A stretch of 53,988 bases of DNA from Streptomyces diastatochromogenes (GTDB lineage: Bacteria > Actinomycetota > Actinomycetes > Streptomycetales > Streptomycetaceae): positions 1 through 53,988 of the forward strand of contig LRTP01000148.1 of assembly GCA_001550305.1 (NCBI GenBank). The letters run 5' to 3'. Both the position numbers and the translations under genes were made by a program. The notes under the pieces are model-generated. The model worked only from the letters and a program-made list of their open reading frames with translations. It did no database searches and was not told where the DNA came from. Positions 16,901 to 24,553 of the stretch are shown here, piece after piece (the first letter of the stretch is position 1; the number at the start of each line of letters is the position of its first letter).

Positions 16901-18333
16901 ATGCCAGTCTGGGAGCGCCAGCCGCCCTGGGTGAGGTAGCCGGAATGGAGGTTGCCGCGGATGGCCATGTCCACGGCCCATTCCACCTGGTTGGGGGTGG
17001 GCTGGAGGGCTAGTTCGTGAATGTCGTTGCGGGGCACCGAGCACCAGCGGTCGGTGTCGATGGGGTTGTGCTCGATGGTGTCCGCGGCTGCCGCAAGCGG
17101 CTTCTTGCTGATTTCGCCGCTGAGAGAGCCGGCAAGGGCCGGGGAGAGGCTGTCGCCTTCGGTTTTGGACGACGGGGCGGCGGCGGTCTGAGTGGCGTTC
17201 TTGCCGGTGGCTGTCGCGAGTGCGGTAACCGTCATCGCGTGGCTGAGGCGCGCCTGGGTGCGTGCAGGGGCCGGTTCGCTGGCCTTGGTGAAGTGCCTTC
17301 CGGCGTTCTTGATGCCGTCCAGGCCCTTTTGGACCGCATCGGAGACGATGGGGTCGACGGCGAGGAGTCCGTGGCCGGAGATGTCGCTGCCGGCCGGCGC
17401 GTTCAGGAGGCTGATGCCGGTGTCGGCCGTGCGGGCTTGGCGGGTGGGATGCCCGGTGAGGAAGACGTCGCTGCTACCGGACTGCTTGAGGGCCAGGTCT
17501 TCCAGCTTGCCGGTGGCGATGGTGGACACCTTGCCGCCGCTGTACGTCTTCGCGTGCGTGGTGATGTCGCCCGTCCGGTCCAGGAAAGCGATCCGGCCGC
17601 CGGGCAGCATGTGGATGTCGTACGGGGCGCGGCTGGTCTTGGCGAGGGTCTTCGTCTGGGCGTTGCGGGTGATACGGACGAGTCGGTTGCCGAGGGCTGC
17701 GATATAACCGTCGCTGGTGGGAACGGGTGAGGTGACCTGCCCCTGGGCGGTGGTGTCAGCGACCGTGTGACCGCTGGTGCCGACCGTGACCAGGCGCGTC
17801 TTCCCGTCACGGAATGCGGTGAACGCGGCGGTGCGGGTGTCCGGGTTGCAGGAGGGATCGAAGTAGGCGAGGGATGCGGTGAACGGGAGCTTGGTTACCG
17901 TGCCTTTGTCGAGGTCGACGATGGCGGTGAAGGCTCCGCCGAGCATCGTGTCCTGGTGGTTGGTGAAGGTGCGCGGCGCGTAGGCGACGGCCGCGTGGTT
18001 GTGGTCGATGACGCACTGGTTGCCGATCCAGGTGTCGGCCGGCATGCCGGGCTCGGCCAGGACGGCTGCGGTCTTCCACGTGTAGGCGGTTTTGCTGTCG
18101 GCGACTAAGAGATGGAGGCCGTCGCTGTCGGCCGCGGCGGTCACGGCCCGGTCGAAGGAGGTCTTCCATCCGTCGCCGAGGGTCTTGTCAGGGTTCTTCA
18201 CGCCGCCCGTGGGGGCAGCGCGGGAGGGCTTTGGGGCGGGCTGGGCGGTTGCGGGCTGGGTTTGTATGAGCCCCGCCAGGGCAGCGGTGACGGCGAGGAC
18301 CGTCACCGCGGTTCGTCTAGAACCGGTTGTCAC
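13942..18333 (-). CDS. Giant secreted protein: propeller-like, lysozyme-like, golvesin-like and NucA/NucB-like regions
   Basis: 1463 residues. The start GTG (18331-18333) overlaps the stop of the gene before it. Residues 1-31 are a signal peptide (RTAVTVLAVTAALAGLIQTQ). About 45-330 read as repeated beta blades (ADSDGLHLLVADSKTAYTWK, GGRIAFLDRTGDITTHA). About 490-650 look like a lytic transglycosylase fold: VELGILAQESNLWQAE with a Glu at the catalytic position, then CGYGVGQVTDGM. About 860-1005 match golvesin C-terminal-like beta domains (AEIFVHIPDTGAQTRQAIYE, DLAWDAAAFVPGDY). About 1290-1440 carry the NucA/NucB-type signature NCDEFAFNATYNSGG. It is rich in cysteine from residue 700 on. The likely role is attack on cell wall and DNA outside the cell, as a toxin or scavenging enzyme. 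Domain calls are by eye. Confidence 0.85.
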   Translation of the reverse strand: MTTGSRRTAVTVLAVTAALAGLIQTQPATAQPAPKPSRAAPTGGVKNPDKTLGDGWKTSFDRAVTAAADSDGLHLLVADSKTAYTWKTAAVLAEPGMPADTWIGNQCVIDHNHAAVAYAPRTFTNHQDTMLGGAFTAIVDLDKGTVTKLPFTASLAYFDPSCNPDTRTAAFTAFRDGKTRLVTVGTSGHTVADTTAQGQVTSPVPTSDGYIAALGNRLVRITRNAQTKTLAKTSRAPYDIHMLPGGRIAFLDRTGDITTHAKTYSGGKVSTIATGKLEDLALKQSGSSDVFLTGHPTRQARTADTGISLLNAPAGSDISGHGLLAVDPIVSDAVQKGLDGIKNAGRHFTKASEPAPARTQARLSHAMTVTALATATGKNATQTAAAPSSKTEGDSLSPALAGSLSGEISKKPLAAAADTIEHNPIDTDRWCSVPRNDIHELALQPTPNQVEWAVDMAIRGNLHSGYLTQGGWRSQTGITTIDPQGMFPVPTLNGGGRIPAQVELGILAQESNLWQAESGAIPGQMGNPLAAMAGFYGHKGDTPSAYWKIDWAHSDCGYGVGQVTDGMRLAGHEKTNETSLSPEKQKAVALDYATNIAASLNILADKWNEVHTDGQTVSVNNDDASKPENWFSAVWNYNLGFNKVSDASKNGGHWGLGWYNNPANPVYPPGRLAFMDTDLDHNANQDAAHPQNWPYEEKVMGWSAWSIDTGHSYATTGRQDWPGDSGFSSAGFRPAWWNTTGARSAIKPPLDTFCNSNNNCDAANPPQCDNEDCYKQYWWNKPNATWKNDCANTCGHESIKYTTLINEPGRGYRLQRGTPVCTGAPKNSLVVDSVPAGTETFSSCGTTKTDGSFQFTFYPDTDNQYEAKGDLAQIGGGYQGHFWYAHERDTAQLGGATGRMTVCGTWKMNGPVSEKQAEIFVHIPDTGAQTRQAIYEIDTAYGTVRKTINQYAHENNEWVSLGAYRFNGKTPQVSLTNWNNIGTADNDLAWDAAAFVPGDYDLPDGPSVDLKLPDPNSTNPNPDQVNQVPRQLVTRPHGSSTRSALSSANKPESVCGPVQDGRQVCWGPALSKYPRGAESGPSPRYAGDWCDDYALVARATRFTECENRVVPAYLRVDGQTRATATFRFQREVELDGVNSFTEHLTVKPLSIPLDFARIQFGIYKHLCENPCRPVEADPSAWHGEPAWGPGDTHEASITSSYLWDSSVAGKTYKFKPDVQINAILDPSDGSINVQTVGYQWSLDKPTDLDQIRCDTVVTAAGGCVFVNYAPTYTFNAARYPQAAAHAWLLQRNAPNHPGLRSADTPLYYLPGGKSDEDDRNRDVICDEAGWAAANGDPNAMNSSTDRPNCDEFAFNATYNSGGLAASSGGLNPVYSGSECVQTYAAKVDGVIHLYNIGGYAPLWTEVCGRSSISGQQNSGSMSQFGGFIRNMRLTDKDAYWLDTGLSGQCTDGIRSIKCTMTAN

Positions 18334-18839
18334 CGGTGCTCCTCCTTCTCCGCATGGGTGATGCGGACATCGATGTCACGGGAAGGGATGGCGCCAAGAC
18401 TCTGGAAGGTGGCCTCGGCGCTCATCGTGGCGTTGGCGGGAAGCAGCCCGTCACTGGAGACGAACGCAGTGTCGGTGCTTCCGGCCGCGTTTCCTGCGGT
18501 GACCGTGACGGTCACGGTGGCCGTGTAGGAGTAGGACTTGCTCGCGTGGTTGGTGATCGTGAACGGGATCGTCAGCAGGCGCTGCGCCTCGTGGCGTGGG
18601 GCGTAGGCGATCACGTCGCCGTGGGCGGCACGGGCGATGGCGGTGCCGTAGCCGTACTGGGACGGTTCGAGGGTGCCGTAGGGCGCGGGCGGCTCGGTGG
18701 TGGTGTGCGCCTGCTGGGGAGGGTCGGTCGCGCGGTCGTTGTACATGCTGTCGGCGAAGCGGAGGCCGCCGTAGACGGCCGCACCAGCGAGTGCGGCGGC
18801 TACGGCGGTTCCGGCCAGAATGCGGCGTAGAGGCGGCAT
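18330..18839 (-). CDS. Membrane-anchored extracytoplasmic protein
   Basis: 169 residues. One transmembrane or uncleaved signal helix lies at about residues 7-26 (ILAGTAVAAALAGAAVYGGL). A Pro/Thr-rich linker follows (PPQQAHTTTEPPAPYGTLEP), then a beta-sandwich-like domain with TIPFTITNHASKSYSYTATV. Such domains occur in actinobacterial cell-surface helper proteins. It is three bases downstream of the lipoprotein gene, and its stop overlaps the start of the giant secreted protein, so it is co-translated with it. A role in export, display or assembly of that protein is inferred from position only. Confidence 0.8.
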   Translation of the reverse strand: MPPLRRILAGTAVAAALAGAAVYGGLRFADSMYNDRATDPPQQAHTTTEPPAPYGTLEPSQYGYGTAIARAAHGDVIAYAPRHEAQRLLTIPFTITNHASKSYSYTATVTVTVTAGNAAGSTDTAFVSSDGLLPANATMSAEATFQSLGAIPSRDIDVRITHAEKEEHR

Positions 18840-18842
18840 GGG

Positions 18843-19826
18843 TCAGCCGTTCAGAGCCTTCTTCGCCGCCGCGAGCACGTCCGTCTTACGGGTGCCCAGG
18901 GCGTCGAGTTCGCTCTTGTGATCCTTGATCTGCTGGTCCTGGATCTTTGAATCCTCGTTGAACCAGATCTCGACCAGGTTGGTGCTCTTCTTGCAGTCGA
19001 TGTCCGCGAGGGCGACGTTGATCTCGCCCTGGGACGGGGCGCCGTCGGCGTGAGGGACGACCTTGTCCGCGTCGTAGGGGGTTGCGACGGTATAGCCCTT
19101 GGTGTTCATGCACTTCGACCAGGCGGAGATGGCTTCCTGGACGGCGGGCGTCCTCTGGGACTGGGTGACGCTCTCGCCGTCGAGCTGGGAGACGAGGGAG
19201 AAGTCGAGGTTGCGGTTGCCGAGTTGATCAGCTGCCCAGCCGGCGCAGCCGTCCTTGTGGATTGGCTTGCCCTGGTAGGTGCTGGGGGCCGGCTCGGGGG
19301 CAGGATCAGTGGGGTTGTTGCGGATGCTGGTGCGGCCGGTGAGGACTTCGACCTGTTCCTTGGTGAGGGCGGGCATCCGGGTGCCCTTTTGCCCCTGACT
19401 GTCCTCAGGCAGGCCGTATCCGTACTTCGCTGCGGTTGCGCGGTCCGTGATGCCGTAGCGGCGGGGCATATTGGCGTCGTCGGCGCTGGGCGGCGGGGTC
19501 TGCCCTGCCGGGGGGAAGGTGACGGTGAAGCCGTACTCGGCCATGCAGGACGTTTCGAGGTTGCGCTCTGCGTTGTCGAGAGCGACGGTGTCCTGGTAGG
19601 TCTGCATGTACGCCTGAAGGGGCAGGGAAAGGTCTTTCGCCAGACCGGAGTTGGGGACGGCCTTGGGCCAGACACTCTTGTCGATGTTCGACCCGGCGTC
19701 GGCGACCGGCGCTGTCTTGGGATCCTTGCCTGCGGCGTCATGGCCGGAGGAGCAGGAAGTTATCAGGGCGGCGGCGGTGGCGGTGGCGGTGGCCGCCACT
19801 AAGGCGCCGGTACGGCGTCTGCTCAT
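18843..19826 (-). CDS. Lipoprotein of unknown function
   Basis: 327 residues; AAGGAG precedes the ATG by about seven bases. A lipobox ends the signal sequence (ATAAALITSCSSG, Cys near residue 25). The mature part is helical and polar and contains single cysteines spaced widely (LETSCMAEYGFTVTF, KDGCAGWAADQLGN, SAWSKCMNTKGYTV, ADIDCKKSTNLVEI) that look like disulfide pairs. The pattern C.AE.GF / C...KGY recurs in streptomycete lipoproteins of no known function. It is second in the operon that ends with the giant protein; it could be a surface receptor, chaperone or local protector. Confidence 0.85.
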   Translation of the reverse strand: MSRRRTGALVAATATATAAALITSCSSGHDAAGKDPKTAPVADAGSNIDKSVWPKAVPNSGLAKDLSLPLQAYMQTYQDTVALDNAERNLETSCMAEYGFTVTFPPAGQTPPPSADDANMPRRYGITDRATAAKYGYGLPEDSQGQKGTRMPALTKEQVEVLTGRTSIRNNPTDPAPEPAPSTYQGKPIHKDGCAGWAADQLGNRNLDFSLVSQLDGESVTQSQRTPAVQEAISAWSKCMNTKGYTVATPYDADKVVPHADGAPSQGEINVALADIDCKKSTNLVEIWFNEDSKIQDQQIKDHKSELDALGTRKTDVLAAAKKALNG

Positions 19827-19847
19827 GGTGCGCTCCTTGAGTGCTGG

Positions 19848-20360
19848 TCAGGCGAAGTGCTCGGAGGCGTTGTTGTTCTTCAGCGTCGAGTCGAGGTTGA
19901 TCAGCGCGCAGTCGCCGAAGGCTTCCCGGTGCTTGAAGTACTGGGAGTGGCCGGAGTATCCGGAGTTGAAGTAGACGCGGTAGTTGTCGGCCTCGGAGCA
20001 GTTCTGCACGGAGGCGGTGTTGTTCTTGACGTACTGCCCGGCTCCGCTGCCGTTGCCGTTGAAGGCATAGCGGTAGGTGTTCAGGGTCGAGCCCTGGTAC
20101 TGGCTGGTGCCGTAGTAGTCGGAGACGTTGCCGTAGAAGCTGGCCCAGCTCGTAACGTACTTACCGTCCCTGACGGCGTTTGCCTTGGAGCTGTAGAGCA
20201 TCCACAGGTCGCCCTCGGTGCAGTTGATCCACGGCACGTCACAGTTGTCGGTGACCTTGAACGTGGCTGCATGGGCGGGTGTGGCGGTGGCGAGCAGGGC
20301 CGCAGCGGTGGCAGCTAAGGATCCTGCTGCGGTCTTCGCGCGTAGCGTGACGAACTTCAA
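19848..20360 (-). CDS. Small secreted I36-like protein
   Basis: 170 residues from a TTG at 20360 with GGGAGGG five bases before it; the frame is open further upstream but lacks a comparable site. The signal peptide covers about residues 1-31 (AAGSLAATAAALLATATPAH). The mature protein has an aromatic, Asn/Ser-rich pattern like other small I36/beta-gamma-type secreted proteins: CDVPWINCTEGDLWMLYSSK, YVTSWASFYGNVSDYYGTSQ, NNTASVQNCSEADNYRVYFN, FGDCALINLDSTLKNN. The cysteines probably pair. It is the first gene of the run 20360-13942, with a 21-bp gap to the lipoprotein gene, so it may be co-expressed with the giant secreted protein. Confidence 0.8.
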   Translation of the reverse strand: MKFVTLRAKTAAGSLAATAAALLATATPAHAATFKVTDNCDVPWINCTEGDLWMLYSSKANAVRDGKYVTSWASFYGNVSDYYGTSQYQGSTLNTYRYAFNGNGSGAGQYVKNNTASVQNCSEADNYRVYFNSGYSGHSQYFKHREAFGDCALINLDSTLKNNNASEHFA

Positions 20361-20404
20361 AACGCCCTCCCCCGTATACCGGCGTACTGCGGGGCCGCCG
20401 GTGG

Positions 20405-20923
20405 TCAAATCAGGCGGCCGGACAGCAGAGTTGCCGGACCCGCGGGGCCGCCCCCGTGACGGCCGGATTCTGAGAATCCTGTGAGAAGATCGCGGGTCGC
20501 CAGGACGCTAACACGGCACCCCAGTGAGGATCGATCAGTTTTGCGATTCCTTGCGTGGCGGCCAACTTCTGCTGCTGACACGCTCGTTGCCGAACGCGTG
20601 TCACGATCCTCGGCTTGGCGCCCCTGGCCGTCACGGGCGCCGAGTTGGTCGGCGTACGGCCGGGCAAAGGCCAGGACCTTCTCACCGAAGTCGGTGAGTT
20701 GCCTCCGGTGCCCGCACTGGCCGCGGATCAGGAGCTGCCCTCGGAGATCTCGTTCCAGGTGCTGAATCTGCGGGGTCAGCGTGGAGTGGGAGATGCCCAC
20801 GGCGCGGCAGTACGCCGCCAGGGAGGTGTAAACGGGGGCATGACGACGCAACGAGGGGGCGTGCCCGGTTGTGTGCGCGGCCCGGGCGCGTCGCTTCACG
20901 GAATTGCAGCCGCCACGCCGCAA
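20405..20923 (-). pseudogene. LysR-like helix-turn-helix protein, probably truncated
   Basis: The frame gives a recognisable LysR-type DNA-binding end: YTSLAAYCRAVGISHSTLTP, QIQHLERDLRGQLLIRGQCG, LTDFGEKVLAFARPYADQLG. After about residue 100 it becomes low-quality sequence; another frame in that part (ATQGIAKLIDPHWGAVLA) looks better, suggesting a frameshift near 20610. No effector-binding domain of normal size remains. It lies just upstream of the secreted-protein operon on the same strand and might once have controlled it. Confidence 0.5.
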
Positions 20924-21065
20924 CCCCGGTCTGTCAACTTAACGGGTCTGTTCGGAACCCATCACACCCCGGGAAGATCCGTACCCATCTGGAAGTGCAG
21001 GCCGTGGACCTTGGTGTAGTCGTGCTCAGCGCCTTGCTTGGCGGCAACCTGCCGCTGCATGGCTT

Positions 21066-21776
21066 TCAGGACGATGGCCTTGTGCCTGCATTTCCTAGGC
21101 TGCCAGGTGCGTTGAACAGGTCCCGGTAGGTCTGCAGCTCCTCGTCCGTCAGTTGCGGGCCGCCGTTGACGGCCACCACGGTGGTGTCCCACTCCCGGTA
21201 GCCGTCAGTGCGGGGAGTGAGCAGCACACCAACCGACGTGAGGCGGACGCGTTCCGCACTCTCACCACGCTCGTGATGACGCAGCCGCAGCCAGGCGGAG
21301 AACGCGGCACGGCTGAGGTCGGTCAAGGCGGAGCAGACGGCGAAGCCGAGCTGGTCCCGGTCGGGCCCTGCGACGAAGGTACGCATCCGGCACGCCGTGG
21401 TACCCGCCTCGGTCCCGGCGACGGCAGCCAGAGCGTCGAGCAGGAACCGGCCCAGATCCGTGCGGTACCCGACCGGCAGACTGTCGAGGGAGGCCAGGAC
21501 ACGCTGCCAGGCCTCCCGCTCATCGGGCCCGACCGGGCTGGTGGCCACGTCCTCGAGCATGATGCGGACTATGGTGTGGGCTTCGTCGTCGTCACTACCG
21601 GCCGGGGCAGCCGGCAGCAGCGGGACACTGTGCGGCTGTCCACCACGCCGCGTCCAGGACGGGTCGACCTCTCCCGGCACCGCATTGGCGTCCTCGGCGG
21701 CGAGTTCGTAGTAGCGCTCCGGCTCACCGCCCAGGACGGGAGTCGAGGCACCGACACGGTGCAGGTAGCCGACCAC
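21066..21776 (-). CDS. Conserved hypothetical soluble protein
   Basis: 236 residues with normal high-GC codon use. Segments include REAWQRVLASLDSLPVGYRT, DLGRFLLDALAAVAGTEAGT, LSRAAFSAWLRLRHHERGES and DGYREWDTTVVAVNGGPQLT. There is no signal peptide, transmembrane segment or catalytic motif. The last residues (NAPGSLGNAGTRPSS) look like read-through into non-coding sequence, so the C-terminus may be truncated, and the N-terminus may extend beyond the ATG at 21776. I do not recognise the family. Confidence 0.55.
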   Translation of the reverse strand: MVGYLHRVGASTPVLGGEPERYYELAAEDANAVPGEVDPSWTRRGGQPHSVPLLPAAPAGSDDDEAHTIVRIMLEDVATSPVGPDEREAWQRVLASLDSLPVGYRTDLGRFLLDALAAVAGTEAGTTACRMRTFVAGPDRDQLGFAVCSALTDLSRAAFSAWLRLRHHERGESAERVRLTSVGVLLTPRTDGYREWDTTVVAVNGGPQLTDEELQTYRDLFNAPGSLGNAGTRPSS

Positions 21777-21887
21777 GGCGTGAGTGGAGCGCAGCTGGTT
21801 GAACGGCCCCAGCTACCGACCCAACAAACGACCGAAAGGGCCCATCGACCCGGCCAACCCCAAGAACAAGTAGCCCTGCAGATGGAG

Positions 21888-21919
21888 GCTCTAGGGTCGG
21901 CTTTGGACGGCCCTAGAGC
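21888..21919 (-). terminator. Hairpin terminator of the acetyltransferase gene
   Basis: GCTCTAGGG (21888-21896) pairs with CCCTAGAGC (21911-21919) around a 14-base loop. The stop codon TAG of the acetyltransferase lies inside the stem. Confidence 0.6.
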
Positions 21920-22395
21920 GATTGCTCCAGCGTGACGGACAGCTGACGGAACCCGTTGCGCTCATAGAAGTTGATCGCGCCGGAGTTGCTCGCATACGCC
22001 GTGACCTCGGCCTTAGCGGCACCGTGCTCCTTCGACCATGCGAAGAACGCATCGGCCAGTCGGGCACCGAGGCCGCTACCACGAAGCTCGGGCCGCACAA
22101 ACATGCTCACCAACGTTGCGACCTTTACCAGCTTCATCGGCGAGGGCTCCGCAACGACCCCCGCCAGATGACCCACGATCACCCCGCCACGAACGGCCAC
22201 CAGTACCAGCCGGTCCGGTTCCTGGATGGCCTGCGCGAACCGATCCGGGCCGTGTTCGCGCGGCCAGTCCACATTGACCGTGTCATCCCGGGTTCCGGCA
22301 TCCTCGGCAAAGAGACCAGCAATGCACTCCACCAGGCCCGGAATGTCCGCAGCCACCGCACGGCGAACCGTGATCTCTATCTCGTGATCACTCAT
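21913..22395 (-). CDS. GNAT-family N-acetyltransferase
   Basis: 160 residues from the ATG at 22395 (MSDHEIEITVRRAVAADIPG). GNAT motifs are clear: the N-terminal alpha1 region VRRAVAADIPGLVECIAGLF, beta4 VKVATLVSMFVRPELRGSGL with the acetyl-CoA loop RGSGLGARL (pattern R-x-x-G-x-G/A), and the C-terminal beta5/alpha4 AEVTAYASNSGAINFYERNG FR. It transfers an acetyl group from acetyl-CoA to an amine; the acceptor is unknown. It is a monocistronic gene that ends in its own hairpin. Confidence 0.9.
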   Translation of the reverse strand: MSDHEIEITVRRAVAADIPGLVECIAGLFAEDAGTRDDTVNVDWPREHGPDRFAQAIQEPDRLVLVAVRGGVIVGHLAGVVAEPSPMKLVKVATLVSMFVRPELRGSGLGARLADAFFAWSKEHGAAKAEVTAYASNSGAINFYERNGFRQLSVTLEQSL

Positions 22396-22736
22396 GGACG
22401 GGGAGAGTACCCGAAGCATCCGACAACCGCCCCAAACCCCCGCCAGACCCTCCGGTCAGGGACAAGGGGTTCACACCCTCAGCGCCACGTGACGAACTGG
22501 GGAATTACGTGACCACAGCCCTGGGGAATTAATTACATGATCGTCGACAGACAGGGCGATCAGCCGACTTGAGCCGCGTCCGCAGCACGTACTTCCAGTC
22601 GGTCTCAGGTGCTTCCGGGCCCCCTCAGACAACTGCTGGCCGAAGAACGGAACCGTCTCAGAGGTCAGCCGCAACAGCACCGCTCCGTCAGGCCATTTCA
22701 CTCTTCAGCGCATGATGAACGGGTCAGTCGAAGTGC
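22396..22736. other. Intergenic stretch with a short direct repeat
   Basis: No frame is convincing. CTGGGGAATTA occurs twice, at 22497-22507 and 22521-22531, 24 bp apart; this spacing of about two helical turns would suit a regulator or be the trace of an element end. The rest holds nothing I can name. Confidence 0.4.
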
Positions 22737-23648
22737 TCAAGCGTGCCTTGTGGCGGCATCGCCTCCAAGCTGCCACATCTCATAGTTCCCACATTCTGCC
22801 GTGATCTCGGCCGTCGACTGAGCCGCAGTGACGAAGTCATCCACTACCAGCGAGGTGTGCGATGCCGCCACCGCGAGGCACACCTGGTCGGGCGCCAGTT
22901 CCGGGATGGGCACATAGACGACGTCTGGATGCGAGTAGAACACGGACGCCGAACGGGCCAGGAAGGAGATGCCCCGTCCGGCCGCGACATGCTCGAGCGT
23001 CTCGTCCACCCCGCGCACCGGGTACCCGGCATTAGGGTGCGGGCGCTTGGTGGGCTGCGTGCTCGGGTCACCGTGCCAGACCAGCGGTTCGCCGGCCAGG
23101 TCGGCCTCGGTGACCTCCTCCTTGCCGGCCAACCGGTGTCCAGCGGGCAGTACCGCTACCCGCGGCTCGGTGTACAGCGGGGTGACGAGCAGGCCGGCCT
23201 CGTCGATGGGCAGCCGCACATAGCCGACGTCGATGCGGCCGTCGAGCAGCATCGCAGCCTGGTCGTCCCCTTCGATCCGCTGCACGTCCACGACCACGTC
23301 CGGGTGCCGGTCCTCGAACGCCCGCGCCGCCGGGATGACCGGGATGCCGGCCCGGAAACCGACCATCAGCCGCCGGTTGCCGCGGGCGGCCGCGGACACC
23401 CGGCGGCGGACCGCGTGGGTTGAGGCGAGCAGCGGACGGGCGTCGGCCAGCAGTTGCCGGCCCGCGTCTGTCAGCTCTACTCCGTGGCGATCCCTGGTGA
23501 ACAGCGAGGCGCCGAGATCCTGCTCAAGCGCGCGGATCTGCCGGCTGAGCACCGGCTGCGCGATATGGAGCTCATCGGCGGCGCGGCCGAAATGCAGCCG
23601 GTCGGCCACGGTGACGAAGTAACGCAGTTTGCGCAGATCCAGATCCAT
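22737..23648 (-). CDS. LysR-family transcriptional regulator
   Basis: 303 residues, the normal family length. The N-terminal helix-turn-helix is at about residues 6-65 (LRKLRYFVTVADRLHFGRAA, LSRQIRALEQDLGASLFTRD, VELTDAGRQLL). The effector-binding domain follows (RLMVGFRAGIPVIPAARAFE, IDVGYVRLPIDEAGLLVTPL, VAVLPAGHRLAGKEEVTEAD, DETLEHVAAGRGISFLARSA). It is transcribed away from three NAD(P)-dependent oxidoreductase genes, the classic layout for a LysR protein that controls its divergent neighbours in response to a small ligand. The shared 181-bp gap (23649-23829) should hold its operators. Confidence 0.92.
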   Translation of the reverse strand: MDLDLRKLRYFVTVADRLHFGRAADELHIAQPVLSRQIRALEQDLGASLFTRDRHGVELTDAGRQLLADARPLLASTHAVRRRVSAAARGNRRLMVGFRAGIPVIPAARAFEDRHPDVVVDVQRIEGDDQAAMLLDGRIDVGYVRLPIDEAGLLVTPLYTEPRVAVLPAGHRLAGKEEVTEADLAGEPLVWHGDPSTQPTKRPHPNAGYPVRGVDETLEHVAAGRGISFLARSASVFYSHPDVVYVPIPELAPDQVCLAVAASHTSLVVDDFVTAAQSTAEITAECGNYEMWQLGGDAATRHA

Positions 23649-23829
23649 GGCACCTCCCGGCCCGGTGATGCCTTCAAGGTATCACCACAGCTTCAAAAGG
23701 TCTTGGACACCCACTCAGACCCGATGGCAGCCTGAAAACAGGCGCTTAAGGGCGCCGAAGTGAATTCGACACTGGAAGTCGACACTGGAAGTCGACAGCA
23801 GGGTCCAAGCCCGGAAAGCAGGAACGCCG
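23649..23829. promoter_or_regulatory. Divergent promoter region with a 13-bp tandem repeat
   Basis: The gap between the LysR gene and the oxidoreductase genes. TCGACACTGGAAG is repeated head to tail at 23766-23778 and 23779-23791, followed by a third partial TCGACA at 23792. Nearer the LysR start, TTCAAGGTATCACCACAGCTTCAAAAGG-like sequence (23672-23700) has two TTCAA copies about 19 bp apart. Either could be an operator; the promoter elements themselves are not obvious. Confidence 0.5.
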
Positions 23830-24461
23830 ATGAGCAGCATCAGCATTATCGGACTGGGAAACATGGCCCGTGCTTTGGCCGGCCGGGCCCTCGCCGGCGG
23901 CAACGCCGTCGAGATCATCGGCCGCGACCCGGCCAAGGCCAAGGAGTTGGCCGCCACGCTCGGCGGCGCCACGGTCGGGACGGCCGGGGCCGCCCCGGCC
24001 GGGGACATCGTTATCCTCGCCGCGCCGTACGCCGGCGCTGCGGCGGTGGTGAGGGAGTACGGGGACGCACTGCGCGGCAAGATCATCGTTGACATCACCA
24101 ACCCCGTAGCCCCCGACCTGCAGGGCTTTGTCGTCCCCAACGGCAGTTCCGGCGCCCAGGAGATCGCCAAGGCGGCTCCCGACGACGCGCATGTCGTCAA
24201 GGCGTTCAACACTGTGTTCTCCCACGTTCTGGCGGCCGGCCCGGCCGAGGGGCGCCCTCTGGACGTGTTCATCGCCGGCGACGACGCGCAGGCGAAGGCA
24301 CGCGTGTCGGCGTTCGTCGAGAGCTTGGGGCTGCGCCCCTGGGACACCGGGGAGCTGTCCATGGCGCGGGCACTGGAGAACGTCGGTCTGCTGGAGTTGG
24401 CCTCATGAACCACTCCGTCAAGCACACCAATTTCTCCCTCGGCATCACCTTTCTCGGCTGA
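23830..24461 (+). pseudogene. NAD(P)-binding F420-reductase-like oxidoreductase with a late frameshift
   Basis: The open frame gives 192 residues and stops at 24408. The N-terminal Rossmann motif is SIIGLGNMARALAGRALAGG, with VEIIGRD as the cofactor 2'-phosphate-region strand, then DIVILAAPYAGAAAVV, DITNPVAPD and VVKAFNTVFSHVLAAG, as in NADPH:F420 reductase-like proteins. After LLELA a shift by one base (CC for CCC near 24402) changes the frame. The other frame reads LMNHSVKHTNFSLGITFLG and ends at 24461, which is the expected C-terminal strand of the family. So 18 residues are lost unless this is a sequence error. First gene of a three-gene set under the LysR regulator. Confidence 0.75.
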
Positions 24462-24553
24462 GCGCACCCCTTACCCCTACCTTTCGTGCCGCGTTACGCC
24501 AGTTCGCTTACGGCACGAAAAGACCCTGCACCTACCCTCACAAGGACAGTTAA

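Noticed and set aside
15223..17013. Long plus-strand open frame of 596 codons
   Set aside because: It is the mirror of the minus-strand giant secreted gene. It reads as Val/Gly/Arg-rich repeats with no start or domain, while the opposite strand has a signal peptide and domains.
22471..22701. Minus-strand frame of 76 codons as a gene
   Set aside because: It has irregular codon use, no ribosome site and no family signature.
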